A stretch of DNA of 64,000 nt from Panacibacter microcysteis (GCF_015831355.1 NZ_JADWYR010000001.1:1488001-1552000), one strand, 5' to 3'. Positions 42,744 to 51,368 are shown, numbered from the stretch's first letter. Notes: a model not told the origin generated them from the sequence alone. Made by a program: numbers and translations.

Positions 42744-43067
42744 ATGAAAACACGAAACATGCAAAAGGAGATTTTGCTGCTAACCGGAACCAGCTTTGTA
42801 AAAAAGGAGTGCAGTCAGGCTGCTAGAACAAATGCAGATGAAAGTTCTCACCAGCAAATGCTGGAAGATGCATGCTGGAACGGCAGGCTTCCTGAAATTT
42901 TACCCGAAGTATTGAATGACCTTGATAAGAGCCGCCAATTATACCTGTGGCTTATAAGGCAGGGTGAGGCTTACATTCAGCTGGAGCTTTGCGAAGAGCC
43001 CTTGGTAATCGACAGGGAGTTCTCACTGGACCCATACCTGTTTTTGTCTGCGCATATTAATAATTGA
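42744..43067 (+). CDS. Small hypothetical protein
   Basis: Not recognised. The 107-residue reading frame is soluble and acidic in its second half (DKSRQLYLWLIRQGEAYIQLELCEEPLVIDREFSLD), with a lysine-rich start (MKTRNMQKEILLLTG). It has no signal peptide, membrane helix or known motif. Codon use and the helix-strand mix look like real coding sequence. The start could also be the ATG at 42759. It lies between a divergent YcxB-like gene and the asparaginase-like gene. Confidence 0.6.
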   Translation: MKTRNMQKEILLLTGTSFVKKECSQAARTNADESSHQQMLEDACWNGRLPEILPEVLNDLDKSRQLYLWLIRQGEAYIQLELCEEPLVIDREFSLDPYLFLSAHINN

Positions 43068-43127
43068 TCAGTTTAATAAAAAGCAATTTTTAACAGACAG
43101 ATCGCTGCAGCTCCTTTTAATTATACA

Positions 43128-43179
43128 GTACAAGTGTGCGACGCAAGGGACGATGCGTAAAGTTTTGCAGCCGGCTTCA
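43128..43179 (+). repeat. Interspersed repeat copy T, type 1
   Basis: Core GTGCGACGCAAGGGACGATGC, end GCAGCCGGCTTCA. The GCCGG end faces the start of the asparaginase-like gene 67 bases away. A long frame of that gene starts inside the repeat and is rejected. Confidence 0.85.
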
Positions 43180-43246
43180 TAAAATTTTGTACGCATATGC
43201 GCCGGTTATTTGCAAAGCATGGTATTTTCACCGCATAATTGAGCTT

Positions 43247-43735
43247 ATGTCTATTCGCATTTTTATTACAGGCGGCACTTTCGATAAGGAATACAACGAG
43301 ATAACCGGACAGCTTTTTTTTAAGGACACACATATGTCTGAGCTGCTTAAACTGGGGCGCAGCCGTGTTGATGTAGAGATTCGCACCCTGATGATGATCG
43401 ACAGCCTGGAAATGACAGAGGCAGACCGAAACCTGATTGCTGAAAATTGTTCGAAGGCGTCGGAAGATAAAATCATCATCACCCACGGTACCGATACAAT
43501 GGCCGATACGGCCCGGCTGCTTGCCACTAAAAATATGCAGAAAACAATTGTGCTTACAGGCGCCATGATACCGTATAAATTTGGTAGCTCCGACGGCTTG
43601 TTTAACATGGGCAGTGCATTGGCTTTTGTGCAAAGCCTGCCACACGGTGTATATGTAGCCATGAACGGCCGTTATTTCAATTGGGACAACGTAAGAAAAA
43701 ACCGACAAACAGGCGCATTTGAAGAGTTGAAGTAA
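43247..43735 (+). CDS. Single-domain asparaginase-like protein
   Basis: A 162-residue protein that matches only the N-terminal domain of L-asparaginase: ITGGTFDKEYNEITGQLFF with the first catalytic Thr, and IITHGTDTMADTARLL with the second Thr-Asp-Thr. The usual enzyme has about 330 residues with a C-terminal domain that completes the active site between subunits. The frame ends cleanly, so it is a natural short form and not an obvious frameshift; such short proteins are seen in other bacteria. Activity is uncertain. It is convergent with the META gene, 3 bases apart. Confidence 0.8.
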   Translation: MSIRIFITGGTFDKEYNEITGQLFFKDTHMSELLKLGRSRVDVEIRTLMMIDSLEMTEADRNLIAENCSKASEDKIIITHGTDTMADTARLLATKNMQKTIVLTGAMIPYKFGSSDGLFNMGSALAFVQSLPHGVYVAMNGRYFNWDNVRKNRQTGAFEELK

Positions 43736-43738
43736 CAC

Positions 43739-44215
43739 CTATATTTTCTTCTGCACAGTAGCATCTTTCCTGATCCATTTTGATAAAATGGTTTGGTCCT
43801 GCAACAACTGGAGCACCCCCTGTTCAATTTTAAAATGATTGACTTTTGTAAGACTTTGAATAAAGCCTGCTTCATTATAACCTGCACATGCCATTTTTGT
43901 CATCAGGATCTGTTCGTTAAAAGAAAGGCTGTCTCCGCTTGTAATAAAGCTGCCACTCATATTGTTACAACCGGTATTGCCCTGGAATTTTTTTGACTTC
44001 AGGTCAAAAACCAGCATGGGTATTTTGCCGGCAGCAGTATCAGACGCAAGCACAGGTTGTAATTGCCATGATCCCTCCAGGGTAGTTTTTACAGTATCAG
44101 TCATTACTTGTTGTTGAGGCACCTGCATACTAACCGTGTCGCTGGAAAGATTGTTTTTATCTGTTGCACTATTACAGGCAGCAAAAAACAACAGGCATAT
44201 CATATAGCGTTTCAT
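43739..44215 (-). CDS. META-domain (HslJ-like) lipoprotein
   Basis: A 158-residue precursor with a lipoprotein signal ending in FFAAC (Cys about residue 14). A Ser/Thr/Gln-rich linker precedes the META domain (about 45-150) with the core KKFQGNTGCNNMSGSF and ILMTKMACAG. HslJ proteins help resist novobiocin and other stress in E. coli; here the role is unknown. It is transcribed toward the asparaginase-like gene. Confidence 0.83.
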   Translation of the reverse strand: MKRYMICLLFFAACNSATDKNNLSSDTVSMQVPQQQVMTDTVKTTLEGSWQLQPVLASDTAAGKIPMLVFDLKSKKFQGNTGCNNMSGSFITSGDSLSFNEQILMTKMACAGYNEAGFIQSLTKVNHFKIEQGVLQLLQDQTILSKWIRKDATVQKKI

Positions 44216-44260
44216 AAATAACTTTTAGCAGTAAAATTTCAATTTCCCTGCCAGAGTTGT

Positions 44261-45853
44261 CTACTTCCTTATCCGTGCTTCTTCCAGGTCCAGCTCTCTT
44301 TCTTTCTCTCTTAATATTTCTTCGTTGAATGATTTTTCCCGCCGCATTTCTTTAATTTCTTTGCGTCGTACTTCAATCATTTCGTATAGCATTTTATAGT
44401 ACGCAGGCAGAAAAGAAGGAGCTTCTTCTTTTGCTTCTTCATTGTTTAGTTTATTGCTTGTTATCTGAACCATGCGCTCATACCGTTCTTTTACCCGCTT
44501 ATAGGCATCAATGTTTGCAGTTTCAGATGCATAGTTGGTTGTAATATGGTCCAGTACCGCGGTTGCCAGTTTGTAGCGGATTTCCATTTCCTGTTTTTCA
44601 TGAGAATCGCCGGATGCAATGTTTAGTTTTTTGATGATCCATGGCAGGCTTAAACCCTGTAGTACCAATGTGCAAAGAATTACAATGAATGTGATGAAAA
44701 GAATGAGGTTGCGATGTGGAAATGCGCCTCCGGTATCGAGCGTTAAAGGAACAGCGAGAGCAGAGGCCAGTGAAACCACGCCGCGCATACCACTCCACCC
44801 GGTTATAAAAACGAGTCGCCAACCCGGGTTTGGCTCATTTTCCCTGATACTCCTGAAAAGAAACCTGGGCAGGTAAGCCCCGGGGTAAATCCAGATTAAA
44901 CGGATGATGATCGTAACTATGCTAATGACAACAGCATAAAAAATAACTTCACCTATCGAATATTCGCCAAGACCACCTGTAATTTCTGGTAGCTGCAAGC
45001 CAATCATAATAAAGACAATACCGTTGAGGAGAAAAACAAGGGTTTGCCAAACACTAACAGCCTGTAACCTTGTTTCATATGAGAAAATATCTCCAGAACG
45101 AAAAGTCAGGAAAAGACCACCGCTTACCACAGCCAGTACACCAGAAAAATGAAAATGCTCCGCTGTAATGTACATGAGATATGGTGTTATAAGAGTAATA
45201 GCCGTATCTATACTTGGCGTAGTTGGCAAAAACTTATGTATGGCATAGATAATATGTGCAATAGCCAGGCCCACTACAATGCCCATCAATACCACTTTTG
45301 CAAAATCACCTGCTGCTGTCCAGAACACAAACTGCCCCGTACTTACTGCAGCAAGCGCAAAACGGAATACGATCAGGCTCGACGCATCATTTACCAGGCT
45401 TTCACCTTCCAGTATGGTAACAATACGCTTAGGTACATTCATCTTCTGTATCACACTGGTAGCGGCAATGGCATCAGGTGGCGATACTATGCCACCAAGC
45501 AGGAACCCCAATGCAAGCGAAAAATCGGGGATGATAGCGTTGGATACAATGGCCACGAGGCTGGCCGTAAAAATAACCAGCCCGAATGCGAGCAGGGTGA
45601 TTGGTCTTTTGGCAGCCCAGAAGTCGTGCCAGGACGTATTCCAGGCGGCTGCATACAAAAGCGGCGGCAGAAAAATAAGGAAAACAAGATCAGGATGAAG
45701 TTTAACAGGCGGTACACCGGGTATAAGGCTAATGAGCAAGCCTGCTATTACCAGGAAGATCGGGTAGGGAATACGCAGTTTATCGCTGAGCATAGAGAGC
45801 ATGGCTACACATAGCAATAAACCAATGATAAGCAGTAGTTGATCGTGTATCAT
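44261..45853 (-). CDS. CPA1-family sodium/proton antiporter
   Basis: A 530-residue protein with about twelve membrane helices and the NhaP-type ion-binding region GGIVSPPDAIAATSVIQ and EGESLVNDASSLIVFRFAL (Asp residues for ion exchange). A basic, charged cytoplasmic tail (about 410-530) with coiled-coil character follows. It exchanges Na+ or K+ for H+ and so controls pH and salt. The ATG at 45853 begins directly before the first helix. It is a single gene. Confidence 0.92.
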   Translation of the reverse strand: MIHDQLLLIIGLLLCVAMLSMLSDKLRIPYPIFLVIAGLLISLIPGVPPVKLHPDLVFLIFLPPLLYAAAWNTSWHDFWAAKRPITLLAFGLVIFTASLVAIVSNAIIPDFSLALGFLLGGIVSPPDAIAATSVIQKMNVPKRIVTILEGESLVNDASSLIVFRFALAAVSTGQFVFWTAAGDFAKVVLMGIVVGLAIAHIIYAIHKFLPTTPSIDTAITLITPYLMYITAEHFHFSGVLAVVSGGLFLTFRSGDIFSYETRLQAVSVWQTLVFLLNGIVFIMIGLQLPEITGGLGEYSIGEVIFYAVVISIVTIIIRLIWIYPGAYLPRFLFRSIRENEPNPGWRLVFITGWSGMRGVVSLASALAVPLTLDTGGAFPHRNLILFITFIVILCTLVLQGLSLPWIIKKLNIASGDSHEKQEMEIRYKLATAVLDHITTNYASETANIDAYKRVKERYERMVQITSNKLNNEEAKEEAPSFLPAYYKMLYEMIEVRRKEIKEMRREKSFNEEILREKERELDLEEARIRK

Positions 45854-45885
45854 GCTGCCAATTTAAAACATTTGATTTATTATGA

Positions 45886-45934
45886 TACCGGCTTTTGTAT
45901 TACATGGCATCTGGTGTTGTGTCACTCACTTCAT
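45886..45934 (-). repeat. Interspersed repeat copy U, type 2 (pair with V)
   Basis: Core GAGTGACACAAC with ACCAGATGCCATG and an AAGCCGGTA end facing the antiporter start. The accessory module adjoins at 45935-45967 (GCAGCCGCCACAAAGGAGG on the minus strand). Confidence 0.82.
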
Positions 45935-46061
45935 GGTTCCTCCTTTGTGGCGGCTGCAGCGTTCCGGTTTTTATAATGCAGCAGGTATTCTAACCGCTGC
46001 CAAAAAAACAGGTTGTAACGTGTATGCATGACTGTACCCGAAGTGATGCATAATGATATAA

Positions 46062-46115
46062 TGTTGAAGAGTGCGACGCAACAGGCGATGCCCACAGACA
46101 TGCAGCCGGCTACCA
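46062..46115 (+). repeat. Interspersed repeat copy V, type 1 (pair with U)
   Basis: Core GTGCGACGCAAC, AGGCGATGCCCACA and GCAGCCGGCTACC. It lies just outside the transketolase terminator. Confidence 0.86.
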
Positions 46116-46120
46116 AAACC

Positions 46121-46149
46121 AAAAAGCAGCTTTATAAAAGCTGCTTTTT
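46121..46149 (-). terminator. Terminator of the transketolase subunit gene
   Basis: A perfect 13-bp stem AAAAAGCAGCTTT with a 3-base loop; the minus strand ends in TTTTT. It is 22 bases beyond the stop codon. Confidence 0.92.
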
Positions 46150-46171
46150 AAATATTATTTGCCAGGGAGCA

Positions 46172-47014
46172 TTAATAGTCGCCCAGTGTTTCGGGTAATT
46201 GAGCAAGTGCTTTTGCAAGCTGGTCATTATTTGGCGCTATGCCGTGCCATTCATGATGCCCCTCCATAAAATCTACACCTTTGCCCATTACGGTTTTCAT
46301 GAGTATGCAAACGGGTTTGCCATTACCTGTCATGCCTTTTGCTTTATTGATGGTGGCAATTACATCGTCCATATCGTTGCCGTCCATTTCAAGAACCAGC
46401 CAGCCAAATGCTTCGAATTTCAAACGCAGGTCGCCCAGGTTCATTACTTTGTCTGTAGGGCCGTCAATCTGCTGGCCATTCCAGTCAACGGTTGTTATCA
46501 GGTTATCTACTTTTAAGTGTGGTGCGCTTAAAACTGCTTCCCATATCTGTCCTTCGTCAAGTTCACCATCACCATGCAGTGAAAAAACAAGATGCTTATC
46601 GCCGTTTAATTTTTTGCTGAGCGCGGCACCAATTGCTACGCTCAATCCCTGGCCAAGAGAACCGCTTGCAACACGAATACCAGGCAGGTGTTCGTGCGTG
46701 GCCGGGTGGCCCTGCAGGCGTGTACCGAGTTTGCGAAAAGTAGACAGCTCTTTTACATCGAAATATCCTGAACGGGCAAGCGCCGAATAAAATACCGGGG
46801 ATATGTGGCCATTGGACAGAAAGAAAACATCTTCATTTACAGCATCCATATTAAATGAAGGGTTGTGCTCCATAATACTAAAGTACAAGGCTGTAAAAAA
46901 ATCTGTGCAACCAAGAGAACCGCCCGGATGGCCGCTTTGTACAGCGTGCACCATTCTTACAATATCTCTTCGTATTTGACTGGCAATATCTTTTAGCTCC
47001 GTTGTAGATTTCAT
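46172..47014 (-). CDS. Transketolase, N-terminal subunit
   Basis: A 280-residue protein that matches the thiamin diphosphate-binding half of transketolase: GHPGGSLGCTDFFTALYF, GSLGQGLSVAIGAALSKK and the cofactor motif GDGELDEGQIWEAVLSA...NLITTVDWN. Split transketolases have the C-terminal half as a second gene, normally adjacent, but the neighbours here are the divergent WecA-like gene and the antiporter. The partner must lie elsewhere for activity in the pentose phosphate pathway. It ends in a strong terminator, so it is monocistronic. Confidence 0.9.
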   Translation of the reverse strand: MKSTTELKDIASQIRRDIVRMVHAVQSGHPGGSLGCTDFFTALYFSIMEHNPSFNMDAVNEDVFFLSNGHISPVFYSALARSGYFDVKELSTFRKLGTRLQGHPATHEHLPGIRVASGSLGQGLSVAIGAALSKKLNGDKHLVFSLHGDGELDEGQIWEAVLSAPHLKVDNLITTVDWNGQQIDGPTDKVMNLGDLRLKFEAFGWLVLEMDGNDMDDVIATINKAKGMTGNGKPVCILMKTVMGKGVDFMEGHHEWHGIAPNNDQLAKALAQLPETLGDY

Positions 47015-47116
47015 GCTTTGGTTTTAGGATTGCAAATCTAAAGGATAAACTAAAAGAGTAATGCCCCGTGTGCCGAATTTGGACAGCTATTTTAAGCTTT
47101 TTTAAAAATTAAGCTC

Positions 47117-47124
47117 TATTTTCG
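47117..47124 (+). promoter_or_regulatory. Candidate -7 box of the WecA-like gene
   Basis: TATTTTCG fits TAnnTTTG with one change and lies 69 bases before the start codon. No good TTTG at the usual distance. Confidence 0.4.
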
Positions 47125-47193
47125 CACTGTTTTGATCGCTGCTGTATTGCTATATGAGTGAAAAATCAGTTGATCACTAAAAAATTGCCCTAA

Positions 47194-48378
47194 ATGATTT
47201 TAGTTGCTGTAGGGATGTTCATTGCTTATATTGTTACCTTCTTATTGATGCCTTTTATAATAAGAGTTGCCAGAATAAATAAGCTTTACGACAAGCCTGA
47301 CGAAAGAAAAACACATACACATTCCATTTCTTCTCTTGGTGGTGTCGGTATGATTGCCGGTCTGTCGATCAGCGTACTGCTGGTAAGTGATTTCAGCATT
47401 GGTGATTCTGTTTTCCAATATTACCTTGCTTCCTTTTTTATCATTTTCATGCTGGGAGTGATTGATGATTTGTTTATTCTTCACCCGCTGAAAAAACTTG
47501 CAGGCCAGTTGCTTGTTTCTTTGATTGTAACTACAAAAGCTCATTTACTCATTACAAACCTGCAGGGGCTGGGCGGATTTTATGAACTTAATGCTACAGC
47601 AAGCTACCTCATTACTTTCTTTGCCATATTACTCATCATCAATTCCTTTAACCTGATTGATGGCGTAGATGGCCTCGCAGGTTCTTTAGGATTGGTATCG
47701 TCTGTGTTTTTTGGCTTACTGTTTTACCTCAAGGGTGATATGGGTTACGCGATTCTTGGTTTTGCAATGGCCGGAACATTGATGGCTTTTCTTGTTTTCA
47801 ATTTTCCACCGGCGAGAATATTTATGGGCGATTCCGGCTCTATGCTGATAGGCCTGGTGAATGCAATTTTTGTTGTAAAAGTTATAGAACAAGGCAGCAC
47901 AACATCCGGTGGTTTAAACATCAGTTCTCCGCTGGCGCTGGCATTCGCTATCGTTATCATTCCTGTATTAGACGTTTTGCGCGTTTTTATTGTAAGACTT
48001 ACAAAAGGCTCTTCTCCTTTTACCCCGGATAGAAATCATATTCATCATTTACTGCTCAGTAAAGGTTTTAACCATATGCAGGTAACTATTACCATGCTGC
48101 TTGCAAGTATTTTCCTTGCATTTGCCGGGTATTTTTTAAATGCACTTAATGTAAACCTGGCAGCAATAATTCTTACCGCACTATTTTTCCTTGGTGTTTT
48201 TGTAGTTAAATTTTTCACCAGGTTTAATCCTTTGCATGTAGCGGACGAAAAGAAAAATCCTTCCGATGCCAAAGTGCTTAACCTGTATGCAGACGAGGCA
48301 GAAAACAACAAGCTCAATTCAAAAAAGGCTGCTGTAGAAAATATAGCCTTAACTGCTCCAAAAACAAAAGCAGAATAA
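47194..48378 (+). CDS. Undecaprenyl-phosphate N-acetylglucosaminyl 1-phosphate transferase-like (WecA/TagO family)
   Basis: A 394-residue polytopic protein of the MraY/WecA family that links a sugar-1-phosphate to undecaprenyl phosphate and starts surface glycan synthesis. Motifs: YDKPDERKTHTHSISSLGG, GVIDDLF (catalytic Asp-Asp), NSFNLIDGVDGLAGS, FMGDSGS and the cytoplasmic loop PDRNHIHHLLL specific to the WecA/TagO group. Eleven helices are expected; the C terminus has a charged tail of about 50 residues. No O-antigen genes adjoin. The ATG at 47194 starts the first helix. Confidence 0.93.
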   Translation: MILVAVGMFIAYIVTFLLMPFIIRVARINKLYDKPDERKTHTHSISSLGGVGMIAGLSISVLLVSDFSIGDSVFQYYLASFFIIFMLGVIDDLFILHPLKKLAGQLLVSLIVTTKAHLLITNLQGLGGFYELNATASYLITFFAILLIINSFNLIDGVDGLAGSLGLVSSVFFGLLFYLKGDMGYAILGFAMAGTLMAFLVFNFPPARIFMGDSGSMLIGLVNAIFVVKVIEQGSTTSGGLNISSPLALAFAIVIIPVLDVLRVFIVRLTKGSSPFTPDRNHIHHLLLSKGFNHMQVTITMLLASIFLAFAGYFLNALNVNLAAIILTALFFLGVFVVKFFTRFNPLHVADEKKNPSDAKVLNLYADEAENNKLNSKKAAVENIALTAPKTKAE

Positions 48379-48427
48379 CTACACTGCAATAGAATATTAC
48401 AAGGATTTATTAAAATGAGGCTTGCAT

Positions 48428-48458
48428 TTTGAGAATGCATCATCTATTATTAGCTTTG
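48428..48458 (+). promoter_or_regulatory. Promoter of frr
   Basis: TTTG (48428-48431), 19 bases, TAGCTTTG (48451-48458): full match to the Bacteroidota -33/-7 promoter. It lies inside the extended frame of frr and so fixes the start at the downstream ATG at 48476. Confidence 0.8.
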
Positions 48459-48475
48459 CTGCACAAAAAATTACT

Positions 48476-49042
48476 ATGGTTACGGAAGAACTGGAACTGA
48501 TTATGGACGATGCTGAATCTTCTATGAAAAAAGCAATAGCCCATCTTGAAAGTGAACTTACAAAGATCAGGGCCGGAAAAGCCTCTCCTGCAATGCTCGA
48601 TGGAATTAATGTAGAATATTATGGTTCTCCCACACCACTCAACCAGGTTGCAAATGTAAGCGTACTCGATGCCCGCACCATAAGCATTCAGCCCTGGGAA
48701 AAAAACATGCTCGCAGCCATAGAGCGGGCTATTTTACAGGCAAACATTGGTATTACGCCGCAAAATGATGGTGTACAGATAAGACTTTTTATGCCGCCTT
48801 TAACCGAAGAGCGCAGAAAAGAATTATTCAGAAAAGCAAGTGCAGAGGGCGAACATTCTAAAGTAGCTATACGCAATATCCGCAGAGATTCTATAGAGCA
48901 TATAAAGAAACTGCAGAAAGACGGGTTAAGTGAAGATGCTGTTAAAGATGCAGAAAAAGATATACAGCTAATGACCGATAAATACATTGTTCTTGTAGAT
49001 AAACACCTTGCAGCCAAAGAAAAAGAAATGATGGCTGTTTAA
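48476..49042 (+). CDS. frr: Ribosome recycling factor
   Basis: A 188-residue protein that splits the post-termination ribosome with EF-G. The full-length family pattern is seen: MDDAESSMKKAIAHLESELTKIRAGKASPAMLDGINVEYYG, PLNQVANVSVLDARTISIQPW and ERRKELFRKASAEGEHSKVAIRNIRRD. The start is the ATG at 48476; a TTG-led frame 54 bases upstream would run through the promoter. It is followed 10 bases later by a small membrane gene that may be co-transcribed. Confidence 0.96.
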   Translation: MVTEELELIMDDAESSMKKAIAHLESELTKIRAGKASPAMLDGINVEYYGSPTPLNQVANVSVLDARTISIQPWEKNMLAAIERAILQANIGITPQNDGVQIRLFMPPLTEERRKELFRKASAEGEHSKVAIRNIRRDSIEHIKKLQKDGLSEDAVKDAEKDIQLMTDKYIVLVDKHLAAKEKEMMAV

Positions 49043-49052
49043 ATAATTGCCC

Positions 49053-49316
49053 ATGGCATTTGGAGAAATAATAGCCTTACTAATCGTTTTTTATATCGTT
49101 TATAAACTGGTATTTGATTTTGTAGTGCCCGTTGCAAAAACCACTTCCCGTTTTAAAAGCCAGGTAAACGAAATGCGGCGTATGCAGGAAGAACAACAAA
49201 ACAGGCAACAATCACAACAACAGCCACAAAAACCAGCTCAGCCCGCAAACGTATCTACCAGGAAAGATACCACTACAACAGACGGGGAATACATAGAATT
49301 TGAAGATATAAAATAG
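49053..49316 (+). CDS. Small membrane protein, DUF4834-like
   Basis: An 87-residue protein with one N-terminal membrane helix (about 4-26, FGEIIALLIVFYIVYKLVFDF). A charged, Gln-rich cytoplasmic tail follows (QQNRQQSQQQPQKPAQP) and ends in GEYIEFEDIK. It resembles the DUF4834 family of Bacteroidota; function is unknown. The start is the ATG at 49053, 10 bases after frr. Confidence 0.7.
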   Translation: MAFGEIIALLIVFYIVYKLVFDFVVPVAKTTSRFKSQVNEMRRMQEEQQNRQQSQQQPQKPAQPANVSTRKDTTTTDGEYIEFEDIK

Positions 49317-49322
49317 TTATTA

Positions 49323-49375
49323 TGAACCGGGCTGTTGAATATGCATTAAGCCCTGGTTGCGTCGCACTCTTGTAC
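49323..49375 (-). repeat. Interspersed repeat copy W, type 1 (pair with X)
   Basis: The GAACCGGGC end begins 6 bases after the DUF4834-like stop codon; the core ends in TCTTGTAC. Confidence 0.86.
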
Positions 49376-49459
49376 TACAGTGCTTTCTGCAACAACGATA
49401 CTGCGTGTGCGGCTTTGGTGAAGATCATCACGTTCGTATTACATACAAATAATAAACAC

Positions 49460-49500
49460 GACCCCGCCAAGCTTTCGAAACTTAGCGGGGTCTTGTTTTG
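49460..49500 (+). terminator. Terminator between the paired repeats W and X
   Basis: Stem GACCCCGC/GCGGGGTC with an inner AAG/CTT extension, then TTGTTTTG. It sits between two head-to-head repeats, after the frr unit. Confidence 0.75.
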
Positions 49501-49536
49501 TAAGTGCCTTACACAATGCCGCACAGGAAACCAAAT

Positions 49537-49589
49537 GTACAAGTGAGTGACACAACCAAAGCTGATAGCAGCAATGCAGCCGGTCAACA
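49537..49589 (+). repeat. Interspersed repeat copy X, type 2 (pair with W)
   Basis: Core GAGTGACACAAC, middle CAAAGCTGATAGCAGCAAT, end GCAGCCGGTCAACA, 13 bases from the DinB stop codon. Confidence 0.86.
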
Positions 49590-49602
49590 AATTTTCTTAT
49601 TC

Positions 49603-50091
49603 TTATTGCCTGTTCCAAAACGGCGGCGGCTCTATACCAAGAGAACGCAGGTAAACAAACCCCTGCCCCCTGTGATGAATTTCGTTATCGATAAAATAAA
49701 GTACGGACCAGTAGACCGTGCCATCCCACTGGCCAAAGGCAAGTTCTCGTTCCTGGAAGCGTTCGGGTTTTATGTTGGGCCATGTGCTGTTCAGCAGCTC
49801 GGTAACTTCATCCCAGCGGGCTAAAAGAGCTGCTTTTGTTGCAGGCTTTGGTCTGCTGTCTTCTCCAAACTTCTTCCACTCACCAGATTGAATACCGGTA
49901 ATGCCGGGGCCGGTCATATCAATAAATTCCATTACAAGTTCTGAGAAAGGTCTCATGCCTCCGATTGAATAGGTAAATAATTTATCATCAGGAAATGCTT
50001 CAATGGTTTTACGGGTAAGTTTTCTGTGGCCCTGCCAGTGCTCCAGTAATTGTTCGGGCGTTATAACAGCTGCATTTGTTGTTTGATTCAT
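49603..50091 (-). CDS. DinB-family protein
   Basis: A 162-residue four-helix-bundle protein with the DinB/YfiT pattern: EQLLEHWQGHRKLTRKTIEAF, then a mid-protein helix with FSELVMEFIDM and the metal-binding ending EIHHRGQGFVYLRSLGIEPP. Members are metal-binding enzymes or thiol transferases with mostly unknown substrates. The start is the ATG at 50091; the frame to 50118 adds 9 residues without support. It is divergent from the LytS-like kinase. Confidence 0.85.
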   Translation of the reverse strand: MNQTTNAAVITPEQLLEHWQGHRKLTRKTIEAFPDDKLFTYSIGGMRPFSELVMEFIDMTGPGITGIQSGEWKKFGEDSRPKPATKAALLARWDEVTELLNSTWPNIKPERFQERELAFGQWDGTVYWSVLYFIDNEIHHRGQGFVYLRSLGIEPPPFWNRQ

Positions 50092-50255
50092 GGTGTAATG
50101 TTTTAGTTTGAACAACAAAGTAAATCGGCTGTGCTGACAACCCTATGTCAGTAACCTTTTGAAATTTTCTTGTTTGCCGTAATAATATGCCTGCTAACCG
50201 CAAAATGCGCGTATGTACAAGCACCTTTACAGATCTTTGAGGCTGTCTGCATATC

Positions 50256-51368
50256 ATGCAAAATAAAACGCAGGTCATACTGATCAATATTACCGGGTGC
50301 ATATTGTTTCTTGCACTGCCACTGCTTTTTGCACCGCCTTCTTCCAGGATTTTTGTAGAGTTAAAAAGCCCGCCAACCGTAAAAGAGATAATTGCCTACA
50401 GCCTGCTGATTGTATATTTCTACCTCAATTTTTTTGTGCTGATACCAAAGTATTATTTCAGCCAGCGGTATTCGATTTTTGCAGGCTTTACCATTGTTTG
50501 TTTTTTTATTATAACGCTTACACCAAACCTTGTAATGGGTGTACAGGCCCACAGGCCGCCGGCTTTTCAACAGTTTGGTGCGGGGCCTGGTATGCCGCCG
50601 GATTCTTTCTACATGAGAGATTTTGGAAATCATGCATCGCAGCCGGTAATGCCACCGCCACCTGACAGGGGAGAAGATAGTTTTCTGTCAATAAGCACCA
50701 TCAGCCATCACCTGTTTTTGTTTTTGGGTGTATTCTTCTTTTCATTACTGCTTAAGATCAACATCCGCTGGAAAAAGGCTGAGGAAGATAAACTGAATAC
50801 AGAATTATCTTACCTGAAACTACAGGTGAACCCCCATTTTCTTTTTAATACCTTAAACAGTATTTATGCACTTGCGCTGGAGCAATCAGAGAATACAGCT
50901 ACTGCTGTGGTAAAACTTTCAGCTATGATGCGTTATGTACTTACAGATGCAGGTAAAGAAATGATTGCCCTGGAAAAAGACATTGCTTATATAACCAGCT
51001 TTGTAGATCTGCAACAGTTGCGTTTTGGAAATACACTGCCCCTTACCTACGCGATAAACGGAGACATTGCCCACAGGCAAATTGCACCATTAATACTTAT
51101 ACCATTTATAGAAAATGCCTTTAAGCATGGTGTGAACGCTGAAGAAGCATCAACCATAGTCATCAACATTACAGTCGATGCCGGTATACTGCACCTTATG
51201 GTGCAAAACAACAAGGTTTTTGTACAACTGCCGGAAGAAGAAAGGACAGGCGTAGGTATTGCCAATGCCAGGAACAGGCTTAAATTACTGTATCCCGGCA
51301 AGCATAGCCTGCTTATCACAGACGCCGAAAAAGTATTTACTGTTTCTCTTAAACTGCATCTTTCATGA
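50256..51368 (+). CDS. LytS/YehU-like sensor histidine kinase
   Basis: A 370-residue protein with four membrane helices (about 9-26, 44-63, 74-95 and 150-168). Between the third and fourth is a Pro/Met/Phe-rich external loop (about 96-147). The His_kinase domain shows the phosphoacceptor in LKLQVNPHFLFNTLNSIYALA and the ATPase N box IPFIENAFKHGVN. It is the partner of the LytTR regulator that overlaps by 4 bases (ATGA). The ligand is unknown. Confidence 0.92.
   Translation: MQNKTQVILINITGCILFLALPLLFAPPSSRIFVELKSPPTVKEIIAYSLLIVYFYLNFFVLIPKYYFSQRYSIFAGFTIVCFFIITLTPNLVMGVQAHRPPAFQQFGAGPGMPPDSFYMRDFGNHASQPVMPPPPDRGEDSFLSISTISHHLFLFLGVFFFSLLLKINIRWKKAEEDKLNTELSYLKLQVNPHFLFNTLNSIYALALEQSENTATAVVKLSAMMRYVLTDAGKEMIALEKDIAYITSFVDLQQLRFGNTLPLTYAINGDIAHRQIAPLILIPFIENAFKHGVNAEEASTIVINITVDAGILHLMVQNNKVFVQLPEEERTGVGIANARNRLKLLYPGKHSLLITDAEKVFTVSLKLHLS

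Larger units (their letters stand above)
45854..46171. other. 318-base spacer with a repeat pair and terminator
   Basis: It contains repeat copies U and V head-to-head and the transketolase terminator. Nothing else is recognised. Confidence 0.6.

Noticed and set aside
45149-45814. A 221-residue plus-strand open frame
   Set aside because: It is a shadow of the antiporter gene with Cys/Tyr-rich random-like sequence.
47078-47124. Full promoter of the WecA-like gene using TTTG at 47078
   Set aside because: The spacing to the -7 box is about 35 bases, far over the 19-21 seen in the well-matched promoters here.
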